Source: Dethiobacter sp.
GTDB lineage: Bacteria; Bacillota; Dethiobacteria; Dethiobacterales; Dethiobacteraceae
NCBI GenBank assembly: GCA_018335875.1
Contig: JAGXRN010000053.1
Location: forward strand, 1-64,000
Direction of reading: 5' to 3'
Length of the DNA stretch: 64,000 bases
The notes below the pieces were generated by a model. The model was not told the DNA's origin and made no database searches. It saw only the letters and a list, made by a program, of their open reading frames with translations. A program made the position numbers and the translations under genes. Below, piece by piece: positions 27,085 to 35,779 of this stretch (its first letter is position 1; every line of letters starts with the position of its first letter).

Positions 27085-27741
27085 TTACAGAGCTTCGAGT
27101 TCCTCTATGTCACGCTCTGTCTCCGAGCTGTAATAGATTAAACTGTGTATTTCTATGGTCAGATCGGCATAGTGGATGTGGACTCCTTTAGGGACCTGAA
27201 GCCTGACAGGCGCCATATTAAGTATTGCGGTTACGCCTCCTTCTGCCAGTTCATCAACCACTTCCTGGGCACATTCTGCGGGAACAGTTACTATTGCTAC
27301 CTTTATTTTAGCTTCAGTGATAAAATCCTTTAGCTGTTTAGCATCTTTCACTTCAAGGTCAAATATTTTCTGTCCGATTACCTGAGGGTCGCGGTCAAAA
27401 AGGCCTACTATGTTAATGTAAGGATTTTTGGCTATATTGTAGCGGCTGATAGCGGTACCAAGATGCCCCATTCCCACAATAATTACACTTGTCTGCCTGT
27501 TCAACCCGATGATTGTAAGTATTCTTTCACGAAGATACTCTGTGTTATACCCGCTCCCCCTGGTACCGAACGCTCCAAAATACGCAAAATCCTTTCGTAT
27601 TTGCTCTGCGCTGAATCCCGTAATCTCACTTAGGCTTCTTGAAGATACAATTTCCACGTCACGCTTAATCAGATTGTCGAGTATACGCAGGTAGAGCGGA
27701 AGACGCTTGATTACCATCCTTGGGATACTTCTGTAAGGCAT
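27085..27741 (-). CDS. rex: Redox-sensing transcriptional repressor Rex
   Basis: 218 residues. N-terminal winged helix (RSLSEITGFSAEQIRKDFAYFG) and C-terminal Rossmann domain with the NAD(H) motif VGMGHLG near residue 90. Rex senses the NADH/NAD ratio and represses redox genes when NAD is abundant. It is embedded between menA and cytochrome b on the same strand, spacing 66 and 36 bases, so it may autoregulate this array. I did not find a convincing Rex operator nearby. Confidence 0.95.
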   Translation of the reverse strand: MPYRSIPRMVIKRLPLYLRILDNLIKRDVEIVSSRSLSEITGFSAEQIRKDFAYFGAFGTRGSGYNTEYLRERILTIIGLNRQTSVIIVGMGHLGTAISRYNIAKNPYINIVGLFDRDPQVIGQKIFDLEVKDAKQLKDFITEAKIKVAIVTVPAECAQEVVDELAEGGVTAILNMAPVRLQVPKGVHIHYADLTIEIHSLIYYSSETERDIEELEAL

Positions 27742-27807
27742 TTACATTCCTCCTGTCTTTCTTTTAACATGGGCTAGTATTCAGGTATCTTAGTGAACTT
27801 CAATTCG

Positions 27808-28704
27808 TTAAATATACCTGCTGAGAGCAAGTCCAAAGATGAACAGAAGTCCAAACTGGAGATGAAGCTGAGCTGCCAGCACATCAACCATTGGCAGTTG
27901 CGGAGAATGCTTACCTTGTGCGGTAATCTCTATTACATTGATCGGTTTCAGGGAAAACGGCACCGTAATCAAAGTTAGAAGTGCCCATTTGCTGAGGAAG
28001 CCGCTAAGTGACATTACTACTACGATAAGATAGGCACTGCCAACAAGAAGATAATAGAGGAAACGTGCTTTTTGACGCCCAAGAACTATAGACGGGCTTT
28101 TAATGCCATGCGCGCTGTCATGTTCTATATCCCGATACTCATTGGCATATAAGATTGCGCCTACCAGGCACCCCACAGGCAAAGAAGCAAGCATCACAGG
28201 CAGGCTTATGGCTGCGGTCTGCACATAGTAAGCTCCTCCGACCATCAGAGGCCCCATTAACAAGAACACTAACGGTACACCTAAGCCACGGTATTTATAG
28301 GCCGGGCCGGCAGTATAAAAGTAGCCTCCGGCCAGGCCGGTTACCGCAAGTACCAAGAGCAGCGGCCCGCGGATAAGAAAAAGGTAACCCGTGATTGGGA
28401 TAACCAGGCTTAAAGCAACGATGCCGCCTGTGAGAATTTTTTTTGGTTCCATGAGAGAAGCCGTCAACACTCCGCTTGAACCGTAAGACTCAGGTGTGTC
28501 AATGCCGTTTGTATAATCATAATAGTCGTTGATAAGGTTGGTGCCTGTATGGAGTAGCATTCCGCCTGCAAGGGTAAGCACAAACAGGAGGAGGTTAAAG
28601 TAACCGTCGTTTACACCAAGTATCGTGCCAAGAATTACAGGAATGACTGAAGCCGGATAGGCAAACGGACGTACCGCCTGAGCCCAGAGCTTAATTTCAG
28701 ACAT
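27808..28704 (-). CDS. menA: MenA-like 1,4-dihydroxy-2-naphthoate prenyltransferase
   Basis: 298 residues from ATG 28704, after AAGGAG; it overlaps nothing. UbiA-fold membrane protein with about eight helices. The first Asp-rich motif is NLINDYYDYTNGIDT near residue 55 and the second is NEYRDIEHD near 190; both bind the prenyl diphosphate via magnesium. It should make demethylmenaquinone or a related naphthoquinone. It starts 13 bases after the rnfD stop, so it is the fourth gene of this array. No other men genes are present in the window. Confidence 0.88.
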   Translation of the reverse strand: MSEIKLWAQAVRPFAYPASVIPVILGTILGVNDGYFNLLLFVLTLAGGMLLHTGTNLINDYYDYTNGIDTPESYGSSGVLTASLMEPKKILTGGIVALSLVIPITGYLFLIRGPLLLVLAVTGLAGGYFYTAGPAYKYRGLGVPLVFLLMGPLMVGGAYYVQTAAISLPVMLASLPVGCLVGAILYANEYRDIEHDSAHGIKSPSIVLGRQKARFLYYLLVGSAYLIVVVMSLSGFLSKWALLTLITVPFSLKPINVIEITAQGKHSPQLPMVDVLAAQLHLQFGLLFIFGLALSRYI

Positions 28705-28717
28705 ATATTTATCTCCT

Positions 28718-29725
28718 TTAAGCTTGAGAGCGCTTAAAAATAAAGCCAAATTTTCTTCTTCTGGTCATTTTATCTATATAGGGAACACAGGCATTTAAAA
28801 TCAGGATGGAAAACAGTACTCCCCCGTCCGGAACCCAGAACTGTGACGCGAACAAGCGGAAGAATACAACAAGCAGCCCAATCCCCATCCCGAAGATTAT
28901 GGCGCCTTCTTCTGTTATGGGGCTTGTCACCCAGTCAGTAGCCATGAAGAAAGCACCAAGAATCAAGCCTCCGGTCAGGACATGGTAAATCGGGTCAGCG
29001 CCAAACAGGAAGGTGAATACCATAACTGTGCTTATGATTGAAACAGGTATAAACCAGTTGATTTCTTTTTTGTAAAGCAGGTAAGCGGCGCCAACCAGCA
29101 GAGCAAGTATAGAAGTTTCCGCCAATGCTCCTCCTTTAAAGGCAAAAAGAAAACTGATGTAAGGCGACATCGGCATATTATGGGCCAGCCGCATCAGCGG
29201 CGACGCTTTGGAGAGAGCATCGACAACTTCCAACTGGTACAAATAAGGAGTTGTAAACGGAAGCACACGCATCAGAAAAGAAGCCATGTAAACTAAACTG
29301 GCACGACCTATAAGCAAAAACAATCTTGCCGCCAGCGCAGGATTAAATCTGTTCCACCCCAGGCCGCCCATGTATTCACGAAACAGCGCTGTTGCTAAAA
29401 ACCCGCCAAGAGTATACAGGGGCACTACAGCCCACCATGCCGTGGGCGGCAGCGTCAGTGCAAGCAGCAGACCTGTCACCACAGCCGTCCCGTCATGCAG
29501 TGTCGGCTCCTGTCCTTTTGCTCTTCTTGCTATCACTTCACCAAGAACGGCGCCGGTTACGCATACTGCAATGACAAGGATGGCACCAAAGCCAAATATA
29601 TAGAGTGAAACCAGAATAACAGGAGTAAGTGACATAATAACATTTTTCATTGCTCCGGCTACGGTCTCCCTTGATTGCAGGTGCGGGGCCGGGCCTACTA
29701 CTAAGCTTTCAGCAGTTATACTCAT
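28718..29725 (-). CDS. rnfD: RnfD-like subunit of an incomplete Rnf module
   Basis: 335 residues with about nine helices. It matches RnfD/NqrB (GLGWNRFNPALAARLFLL and FFMATDWVTSPIT). The covalent-FMN position reads VDALSKASPLMRL with Ser 175 where most RnfD proteins have Thr; the second RnfD in this window has Thr (T150 in TTAATPL). It sits 12 bases after rnfC, followed by menA. The family transfers electrons across the membrane with flavin and, in complete Rnf, moves sodium or protons. Here the RnfA and RnfE partners are missing from the array. Confidence 0.92.
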   Translation of the reverse strand: MSITAESLVVGPAPHLQSRETVAGAMKNVIMSLTPVILVSLYIFGFGAILVIAVCVTGAVLGEVIARRAKGQEPTLHDGTAVVTGLLLALTLPPTAWWAVVPLYTLGGFLATALFREYMGGLGWNRFNPALAARLFLLIGRASLVYMASFLMRVLPFTTPYLYQLEVVDALSKASPLMRLAHNMPMSPYISFLFAFKGGALAETSILALLVGAAYLLYKKEINWFIPVSIISTVMVFTFLFGADPIYHVLTGGLILGAFFMATDWVTSPITEEGAIIFGMGIGLLVVFFRLFASQFWVPDGGVLFSILILNACVPYIDKMTRRRKFGFIFKRSQA

Positions 29726-29737
29726 AATTTTTTCCTC

Positions 29738-31051
29738 CTACTTTTTATGACGTCTGACCATTATTTCTGTTTTTGCTTTTTTGATTAAATTAACAGTGGG
29801 CCGTTTGGCAAGACATACATAGGAGCACGTACCGCATTGCATACAATCCAGAGCGTCCCACCTTTCAGCCTCTCCGTAATTGTCCAACTCAACACAGGTA
29901 CTGATATAGTTGGGGTAGAGAAGCATGGGACAAAACCTGACGCACCTGCCGCAGCGTACACAGTTGTGAGTGTCTGTCTCCTGAGCCTCTTTTTGCGAGG
30001 GTAGAAGCACCACACCGTTGGTGCTTTTGACCACAGGCACACTCAAATCAGCTTGCGAAAACCCGGTCATTGGACCTCCGAGCAGAACTTTGGTGAATCC
30101 TTCTTTCAGGCCACCACATTCGTCAATTAGCTGCTGTATAGGTGTCCCTATTTTTACCAGCAGATTGCCCGGCTCTACTATATTTTGGCCTGTCACTGTC
30201 ACAATCCGGTCTATCAGAGGCTTATTCAGTACAGCAGCCTCATATATGGCGAAAGTAGTAGCCACATTCTGCACCAGCACACCCACATCAAAGGGCAACC
30301 CCCCTGAGGGCACTTCCCTGTCCATGACAACCTTAATCAGGTGTTTCTCAGAACCCTGTGGGTATTTTGTGGGCAGAGAAACAACCTCAATCCTGGTGTC
30401 GTCAATGTGCTGCCTGATCAGATTAATAGCATCACTCTTGTTATCTTCAATACCAAAGTAACACTTTTGCACACCCAGAGCTTTCAGCAGAAGCTTGGCG
30501 CCGGCAACCAACTTGTCCGGTTGTTCAAGCATTAGCCGATGGTTGCATGTCAGGTAGGGTTCACATTCACAGCCGTTTAGGATAACTGTATCAACCGGCT
30601 TAGCTGGGTTTAATTTAACCGATGTGGGGAAAGCCGCCCCTCCCATGCCTACAATCCCCGCCTCGGTGATGGCAGTAATGATTTCCTCACGGCTTAAACT
30701 GTCCAGATCTCTTGGCGGCCCAAACACAGCCGGTTCTTGCTCGCGGTCTACTTTAATCACAATGCTGTTTATTTTTTCACCGGTAAAATTAGGTCTTGGT
30801 TCAATAGCCGTTACAACTCCTGTAAGACTGGCATGAACCGGTGCACTGAGAAACTTTTCGCTGTGGCCTATTTTTTGTCCTGCCACCACTCTCTCGCCAA
30901 CCTGCACCAAAGGCTCACAGGGGGCGCCGGCGTGCTGCTGAAGCGGTATTATAATCTCTTCAGGCAGGCCGGCCGGCCTGGTGGGCTTTTGACTTGTCAG
31001 CTCTTTATAATAGGGAAGATGGATGCCCTCTTTGAAAACTGCCAGACTCAT
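29738..31051 (-). CDS. rnfC: RnfC-like NADH- and iron-sulfur subunit of an incomplete Rnf module
   Basis: 437 residues. N-terminal barrel-like domain (APCEPLVQVGERV), flavin/NADH domain (GIVGMGGAAFPTSVKL near 140-155, then ECEPYLTCNHRLM) and two 4Fe-4S motifs, CVRCGRCVRFCPM near 366 and CMQCGTCSYVC near 407. RnfC is the peripheral subunit at which NADH and FMN react. It is the second gene of the rnfG-C-D-menA array, preceded by a 203-base gap. It is about half identical in pattern to the RnfC at 56.5 kb but clearly a different copy. Confidence 0.94.
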   Translation of the reverse strand: MSLAVFKEGIHLPYYKELTSQKPTRPAGLPEEIIIPLQQHAGAPCEPLVQVGERVVAGQKIGHSEKFLSAPVHASLTGVVTAIEPRPNFTGEKINSIVIKVDREQEPAVFGPPRDLDSLSREEIITAITEAGIVGMGGAAFPTSVKLNPAKPVDTVILNGCECEPYLTCNHRLMLEQPDKLVAGAKLLLKALGVQKCYFGIEDNKSDAINLIRQHIDDTRIEVVSLPTKYPQGSEKHLIKVVMDREVPSGGLPFDVGVLVQNVATTFAIYEAAVLNKPLIDRIVTVTGQNIVEPGNLLVKIGTPIQQLIDECGGLKEGFTKVLLGGPMTGFSQADLSVPVVKSTNGVVLLPSQKEAQETDTHNCVRCGRCVRFCPMLLYPNYISTCVELDNYGEAERWDALDCMQCGTCSYVCLAKRPTVNLIKKAKTEIMVRRHKK

Positions 31052-31254
31052 AACTTTTCCTCCGTTCTAAAGCTGTAATTTATTTTAAAGCCAAACCTTC
31101 TCTCTGCTATCCCACTGCTTACCAAATCCTAGAGAACGTTATCCCATTCACAGTGGTCAACAAAAAAATAAAAAATTGGGTCGGTATCGTTTCAGCAAAT
31201 CCTTGGTGCGATTCTACGCTGTGAGGAACTGTTTAAAATTATCGGGCTTAATCA
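31052..31254. other. Gap between rnfG and rnfC
   Basis: A 203-base stretch with no credible reading frame, no clear terminator and no recognised RNA. It could hold an internal promoter or decayed coding sequence. Confidence 0.4.
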
Positions 31255-31827
31255 CTACTTTAAGTTAAGAGCGAGGAAGAGGTCGATGGCATCAAGGATA
31301 CCGTTGGCGACTGCGCGTGAGGATACGGTGGCGCCGGAAACAATATCCACATCATCCAGAGAAAACGCTCTCTTTCCTGCAATCAAAGTCTTGTCTTTAA
31401 ACTGGGAAAGAAAAACCTGACTTTCCACTTTGGTACCTATACCCGGGGTTTCACCGTGATTGCGGATAATTACATCTCTGAGACTGCCATCACTGGTAAC
31501 CAGGACAAGCACCTCAAGAGGTTGGCCCCAGAAACCTTTCCTATTGCCGGGAACCGCAGCAGCAAAGACATTATTGTTTTTTACTCCAAGGTATACATCG
31601 TGGCCGTTTACATCGACCTGTTCGTATGTATCTGCCTCGGGCATAAGCCTATCCAGAGCATTCATCAGAGCAACATATTCATTATGGGCTATAATGGGGG
31701 CGGTGTGCTGGCGGGTCATTGTGATAGCGCTTGCAGAGATTGCGCAAATAATGGCTAATACCAATGTCCCCCGGATACCTTCTCTTACCCAATTGGTAGG
31801 TTGTTTTGCATACACTTCAGAAGTCAT
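31255..31827 (-). CDS. rnfG: RnfG-like flavoprotein subunit of an incomplete Rnf module
   Basis: 190 residues: membrane helix near 20-37, then an extracytoplasmic FMN-binding domain. The covalent FMN site is the SGAT motif (DIVSGATVSSRAV), with the acceptor Thr at 167. ApbE attaches FMN phosphoester to this residue. It is the first gene of the array on the minus strand, transcribed away from the two-component genes. The second RnfG in the window (54.9 kb) has the same motif at T151. Confidence 0.92.
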   Translation of the reverse strand: MTSEVYAKQPTNWVREGIRGTLVLAIICAISASAITMTRQHTAPIIAHNEYVALMNALDRLMPEADTYEQVDVNGHDVYLGVKNNNVFAAAVPGNRKGFWGQPLEVLVLVTSDGSLRDVIIRNHGETPGIGTKVESQVFLSQFKDKTLIAGKRAFSLDDVDIVSGATVSSRAVANGILDAIDLFLALNLK

Positions 31828-32182
31828 TCAACTCACCTCTTTCTGTTTTCTACTACCTTTTGACCATATAAGCAGTACGCTTGTGAATTTATATCTGAAA
31901 GTTCTGCTTATTCTCATTTTAAAGGAGTACTCATCCCGCGTCCATCGGGGATTGTGCCAATTTAAAGCATTCTTTTTACCCGCGTAGCAGAATAGAACAT
32001 GGGGGTAAAATCATACCTAAGGTGGGGTAATACCTGTTATCCCTATAGGAGATTTAAAACAAACTCTGGCTTGCAGCCGCTACTTATGCTATGCTATTAG
32101 ATAAGAACATAATTATTATTTCCGTACATTAATAACGGTGCTGCAGGCTGGCAGCACCGGTCGGCTAAAGGGGCTAATTAGT
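31828..32182. other. Divergent control region between rnfG and the kinase gene
   Basis: A 355-base gene-free stretch that must hold the promoters of both divergent units. It is AT-rich. I saw a single half-site-like TTGTGAA at 31881 but no clear palindrome, and no promoter strong enough to call. Confidence 0.5.
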
Positions 32183-33574
32183 GTGAGCGTGCTAAACAGA
32201 ATCAGCGGGATACGCGGTAAAGTAATCGGTATTGTCTTGGTTGTGACACTGATGCTGTCAATATTAACCATAGTTTATATACAGACAACCCTGCAGTCTG
32301 CGCTGGCTGAGCAGCTTGAGCAAAAAGCGGTTTCCATTGCCAGAGATGTTGCCTCCCGCAGTATTGACATGATTCTTTCAAATAACTTCTATACTATGCA
32401 CAGGCTCGCCAGGGATACTATGGAGAACAACCAGGATGTAAGTTATGTAATTTTTTTACAAAATGATAAAGTTCTGGCCGATACCTTTCTGGGTGGTTTT
32501 CCTACTGACCTGGCGCCGGCAAACCCCCTTACTCCAGACAAAAGATTTAGTCTGGCCAGGGTTCAGACAGAAGAAGGGATTCTGCGTGACGTCGCCGTTC
32601 CTGTCCTTGGAATGGACGGTGTGGTTGTGAGGGTAGGCGTCCTTGATCACAGCATTAAAACCACTCTTTCCTCAGCCACCCGTCAGCTGCTGCTAATCTC
32701 AGCGCTAACTTTCCTTTTAGGTAGTTTCACAGCTTACCTCCTAACCACGCTAATAGTTATAAGACCCATCAGCATCCTGTCAAAATCGGTTCAGGATGTA
32801 TCACGGGGAGACCTCACCAGGCAGGTGCGGGTAAAATCACATGATGAACTAAGTGAACTGGCAGGAGCTTTCAATACCATGGTCAAGCGTCTTGCCACGG
32901 CCCACAGAGTACGAAACAGGCTGTTAAAAAAGATTATTCACACCCAGGAAGAAGAAAGACGCAGAATAGCCAGGGAACTACACGACGAAACCGGTCAGAC
33001 ACTGATGACACTGATGATTGCCCTCAGCCAAATTGAAGATTCCGAAACTGTTTCCGACCTGAAAAAATACACACGGGAATTCCGCACTCTGCTCCTGCAC
33101 ACACTGGAGAGCGTCAGGCTTCTGGCCTGGAAACTGTCCCCCATCCCCCTGGCAGATTTAGGCCTAAAAGCGGCAGTTGAACTTTTTATTAAAAAATATT
33201 CCAGAAATGATAACTGGAAAATAGAGTTTCAGGCAGATGGTTTTGATAAAAAAAGGCTATCCCCTGAGATTGAGACAGCCGTCTATCGTGTTGTGCAGGA
33301 AGCGCTGACAAATGCCGCCAAACACGCACAAGCCCGCAATGTATCAGTAATAATGAAATGCGATGACCAGAATGTTGTTGTAATAATCGAAGATGACGGC
33401 AATGGGTTTGATGTATCGGCCGTTAAAGAAGAAGGAATCTTTAACACATGCCTGGGACTGGCATCCATGGATGAGAGGATTTCCCTTGTGGGAGGGACAC
33501 TTAATATTGAATCCGCTGCACACGGCACCACCATTTACATTAAGATACCATTAAATTATTCAGGGGGTGATTAA
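32183..33574 (+). CDS. NarX/LiaS-type sensor histidine kinase
   Basis: 463 residues from GTG 32183, spaced well from AGGGG; a longer frame from 32138 is open. Membrane helices at about 13-33 and 169-193 enclose a ~135-residue extracytoplasmic sensor. A HAMP segment (about 195-245) and a HisKA_3 box ARELHDETGQTL (His 267) follow. The ATPase domain has EALTNAAKHA and EDDGNGFD. It overlaps the response regulator gene by eight bases. Divergent position beside rnfG suggests it may sense redox or an electron acceptor for that array (inference). Confidence 0.9.
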   Translation: MSVLNRISGIRGKVIGIVLVVTLMLSILTIVYIQTTLQSALAEQLEQKAVSIARDVASRSIDMILSNNFYTMHRLARDTMENNQDVSYVIFLQNDKVLADTFLGGFPTDLAPANPLTPDKRFSLARVQTEEGILRDVAVPVLGMDGVVVRVGVLDHSIKTTLSSATRQLLLISALTFLLGSFTAYLLTTLIVIRPISILSKSVQDVSRGDLTRQVRVKSHDELSELAGAFNTMVKRLATAHRVRNRLLKKIIHTQEEERRRIARELHDETGQTLMTLMIALSQIEDSETVSDLKKYTREFRTLLLHTLESVRLLAWKLSPIPLADLGLKAAVELFIKKYSRNDNWKIEFQADGFDKKRLSPEIETAVYRVVQEALTNAAKHAQARNVSVIMKCDDQNVVVIIEDDGNGFDVSAVKEEGIFNTCLGLASMDERISLVGGTLNIESAAHGTTIYIKIPLNYSGGD

Positions 33575-34241
33575 AATTTCTAGGTTGACAAATATCATGC
33601 TTGTGGATGACCATACCCTTTTTCGCTCAGGCCTCAGAATGCTCCTGGAAAAGCAGCCTGATATCAGTGTTGTCTCCGAAAATGCCAATTCAACGGACGC
33701 CATCAACGCTCTTCCTGAAACAGAAGTTGACTTGGTTCTGATGGATATCGGCCTGCCCGATATTGACGGGCTGGAGGCGACGCGCTTGATTAAAGAGAAG
33801 CACCCAAACGTAAAGGTTATAGTATTAACCATGCACAACGATGAACCTTATTTGTTAAAGGCGCTGGAGGCCGGAGCATCCGGCTATGTGCTCAAGGAAG
33901 CGGCAAGCACTGAACTGGTTTCGGCCATCCGTACAGCCATGAAAGGCGAAATGGCCATCCACACGTCAATGGTAAAGCACCTGGTAAGCAAGGCGCTCAC
34001 GGGCAAGACTGAGGCTGCGGCCGTGACTGAAGGCGTTTTAACAAACCGTGAAAGGGAAGTTCTGCATTACATCGGCCTGGGATACACAAACCGCGAGATT
34101 GCCGACATCCTGATTGTAAGTGTTAAAACAGTGGAAAAACATAAAGCCCATATCATGGAGAAACTTAATCTTAAACGCCGCCACCAATTGGTGGAGTATG
34201 CCATAAAAAAAGGCGTCGTCAACATGGCGCAGCAGAACTAA
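33567..34241 (+). CDS. NarL/LuxR-type response regulator
   Basis: About 224 residues. Receiver domain with the acidic pair LVDDH, phosphoacceptor Asp 60 (LVLMDIGLPD) and the Lys of YVLKEA; LuxR-type helix-turn-helix at about 155-220 (LTNREREVLHYIGLGYTNREIADIL). The start is uncertain: GTG 33567 lies inside the AGGGGGTGAT site, and a TTG at 33585 is an alternative. Overlap with the kinase gene suggests translational coupling. It is followed by a strong terminator. Confidence 0.92.
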   Translation: MIKISRLTNIMLVDDHTLFRSGLRMLLEKQPDISVVSENANSTDAINALPETEVDLVLMDIGLPDIDGLEATRLIKEKHPNVKVIVLTMHNDEPYLLKALEAGASGYVLKEAASTELVSAIRTAMKGEMAIHTSMVKHLVSKALTGKTEAAAVTEGVLTNREREVLHYIGLGYTNREIADILIVSVKTVEKHKAHIMEKLNLKRRHQLVEYAIKKGVVNMAQQN

Positions 34242-34246
34242 CGAAA

Positions 34247-34280
34247 AAAAGAGCGGTCTTCAGATGAAGACCGCTCTTTA
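34247..34280. terminator. Bidirectional terminator between the response regulator and rodA
   Basis: AAAGAGCGGTCTTC pairs perfectly with GAAGACCGCTCTTT around AGAT, serving two convergent units; A/T runs flank both sides. Confidence 0.93.
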
Positions 34281-34296
34281 GATTCAACAGCATGAC

Positions 34297-35403
34297 TTAA
34301 AACATCAGCTTATGCCTGCGCATACCTATATTAAGCACCAGTCCAAGCGCAATTAAATTGGCGAGCACCTGGCTCCCGCCGTAGGACATAAACGGCAGCG
34401 GCAGGCCTGTGACGGGCATGATGCTGATTGTCATACCGATGTTGACAAGCACCTGGAAAGTAAGCATGGATGCCACACCGATGCAAATCAATGCGCCGAA
34501 AGTATCCCTGGCCAGTGACGCGGTACGGATTACCCTGTATATAAGAAGCAAAAACAGCAAAAGTAGCACCACGCCACCGATAAAGCCCATCTCTTCCGCC
34601 AGCACTGAAAAGATAAAATCTGTGTGCTGCGCCGGCAGGAACTCCAACTGGCTCTGTGTCCCTTCAAATAAGCCTTTGCCCCTCAGCCCTCCCGAGCCTA
34701 TGGCTATCATGGATTGTATCAGCTGGTAGCCGTAAACCAGCGGATCGGATTCAGGGTTTATAAAAACAGTGAGACGCATCTTCTGATAAAGTTTTAATTT
34801 GCTCCAGAGAATGGGAAAGCCCACGCCAATACCGACAACAGCATAGAGCAGCAGGTGCCTTACTCTGGCGCCGGCAATGAACAGCATGCCGTAGAGAATG
34901 GCTATAAAAACAAGTGAAGTCCCAAGGTCAGGCTGCAGAAAGATTAAAGCCATGGGCAAAGCCACGTGCATAAATGACGGGATGATACTAAATATACTGT
35001 CAAAATTCCCCTCCCGCGAAACCAGGTGGCGGGCGAGCGATATTATAATTATTACTTTGGCAAATTCGGACGGCTGCAGGTCAAAAACCTTGAGGTCTAT
35101 CCAGCGCTGCGCTCCGCCGCCTTCCCTGCCGACAAAAAAAACGGCAAGCAAAAGGCCCAGATTAAAAACATAGAGATAAGATGAAAAACGATAAAACTGG
35201 GTGTAGTCAATACTGACCACAACCAGCATAACAACTAAACCTATCGCAAACCTCACGGCCTGGCGTTTCACAAAATAGTTTGGATCGCCGGTCGGATTTA
35301 CCAGGGTGGCGCTGCTGATTACTATGAGGCTGACCATCATAATGGCGCCGGCTGTAAAAAGCAGCAGGAAATCGAAATTACGGAAAATACGGCGGTCAAA
35401 CAA
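34297..35403 (-). CDS. rodA: RodA, SEDS peptidoglycan glycosyltransferase
   Basis: 368 residues from TTG 35403, which follows AAGGGGAT; the upstream extension to 35463 has no ribosome site and is not conserved-looking. About ten helices, with SEDS signatures QPSEFAK near 115, QPDLGTSLV near 160 and the C-terminal TGLPLPFMSYGGSQVLANL. RodA polymerises glycan for side-wall growth together with PBP2. It is the last gene of the mreB-to-rodA cluster and ends at the bidirectional terminator. Confidence 0.95.
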   Translation of the reverse strand: MFDRRIFRNFDFLLLFTAGAIMMVSLIVISSATLVNPTGDPNYFVKRQAVRFAIGLVVMLVVVSIDYTQFYRFSSYLYVFNLGLLLAVFFVGREGGGAQRWIDLKVFDLQPSEFAKVIIIISLARHLVSREGNFDSIFSIIPSFMHVALPMALIFLQPDLGTSLVFIAILYGMLFIAGARVRHLLLYAVVGIGVGFPILWSKLKLYQKMRLTVFINPESDPLVYGYQLIQSMIAIGSGGLRGKGLFEGTQSQLEFLPAQHTDFIFSVLAEEMGFIGGVVLLLLFLLLIYRVIRTASLARDTFGALICIGVASMLTFQVLVNIGMTISIMPVTGLPLPFMSYGGSQVLANLIALGLVLNIGMRRHKLMF

Positions 35404-35498
35404 GGTTTCATCCCCTTGCGGTAAAAATAAGTGCAGTGTTTCCACGCACTTAATTATATACAACTATCTATGATTGGTAAAGCGCCAAGAACAGCCAA

Positions 35499-35765
35499 TC
35501 AAGGGGCCCGGCGGATAGATTTAATTGCCAGGTTGGCTTCAAGTACTGCAGTACCGTCTGTATGGTGCAAATTAATCACGGTGTGCCGCTCATCAATCTC
35601 CATATACTTGGAAATTACACTAATCATTTCTTCTTTGATTTTTTCCAGGAATTCCGGGGAGACAGTAGCTCGGTCGTGCACAAGAACCATGCGCAGACGT
35701 TCCCTGGCCACATCCTTACTGTCCTGCCTCCCTGTGAGGGCGTTAAGTAAAGCGCGCAGATTCAT
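35499..35765 (-). CDS. minE: MinE, topological regulator of MinD
   Basis: 88 residues: N-terminal RRPSS-free helix (LRALLNALTG), anti-MinCD region VARERLRMVLVHDRA and a C-terminal dimer region. MinE stimulates MinD ATPase and drives pole-to-pole oscillation. The three min genes run minC-minD-minE with close spacing, which marks a MinE-using Clostridia group and not Bacillus (DivIVA/MinJ only). Confidence 0.95.
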   Translation of the reverse strand: MNLRALLNALTGRQDSKDVARERLRMVLVHDRATVSPEFLEKIKEEMISVISKYMEIDERHTVINLHHTDGTAVLEANLAIKSIRRAP

Positions 35766-35779
35766 CGATTCACTCCTTC

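Noticed and set aside
31881-31887. TTGTGAA half-site between rnfG and the kinase gene.
   Set aside because: No matching inverted half-site at the right distance.
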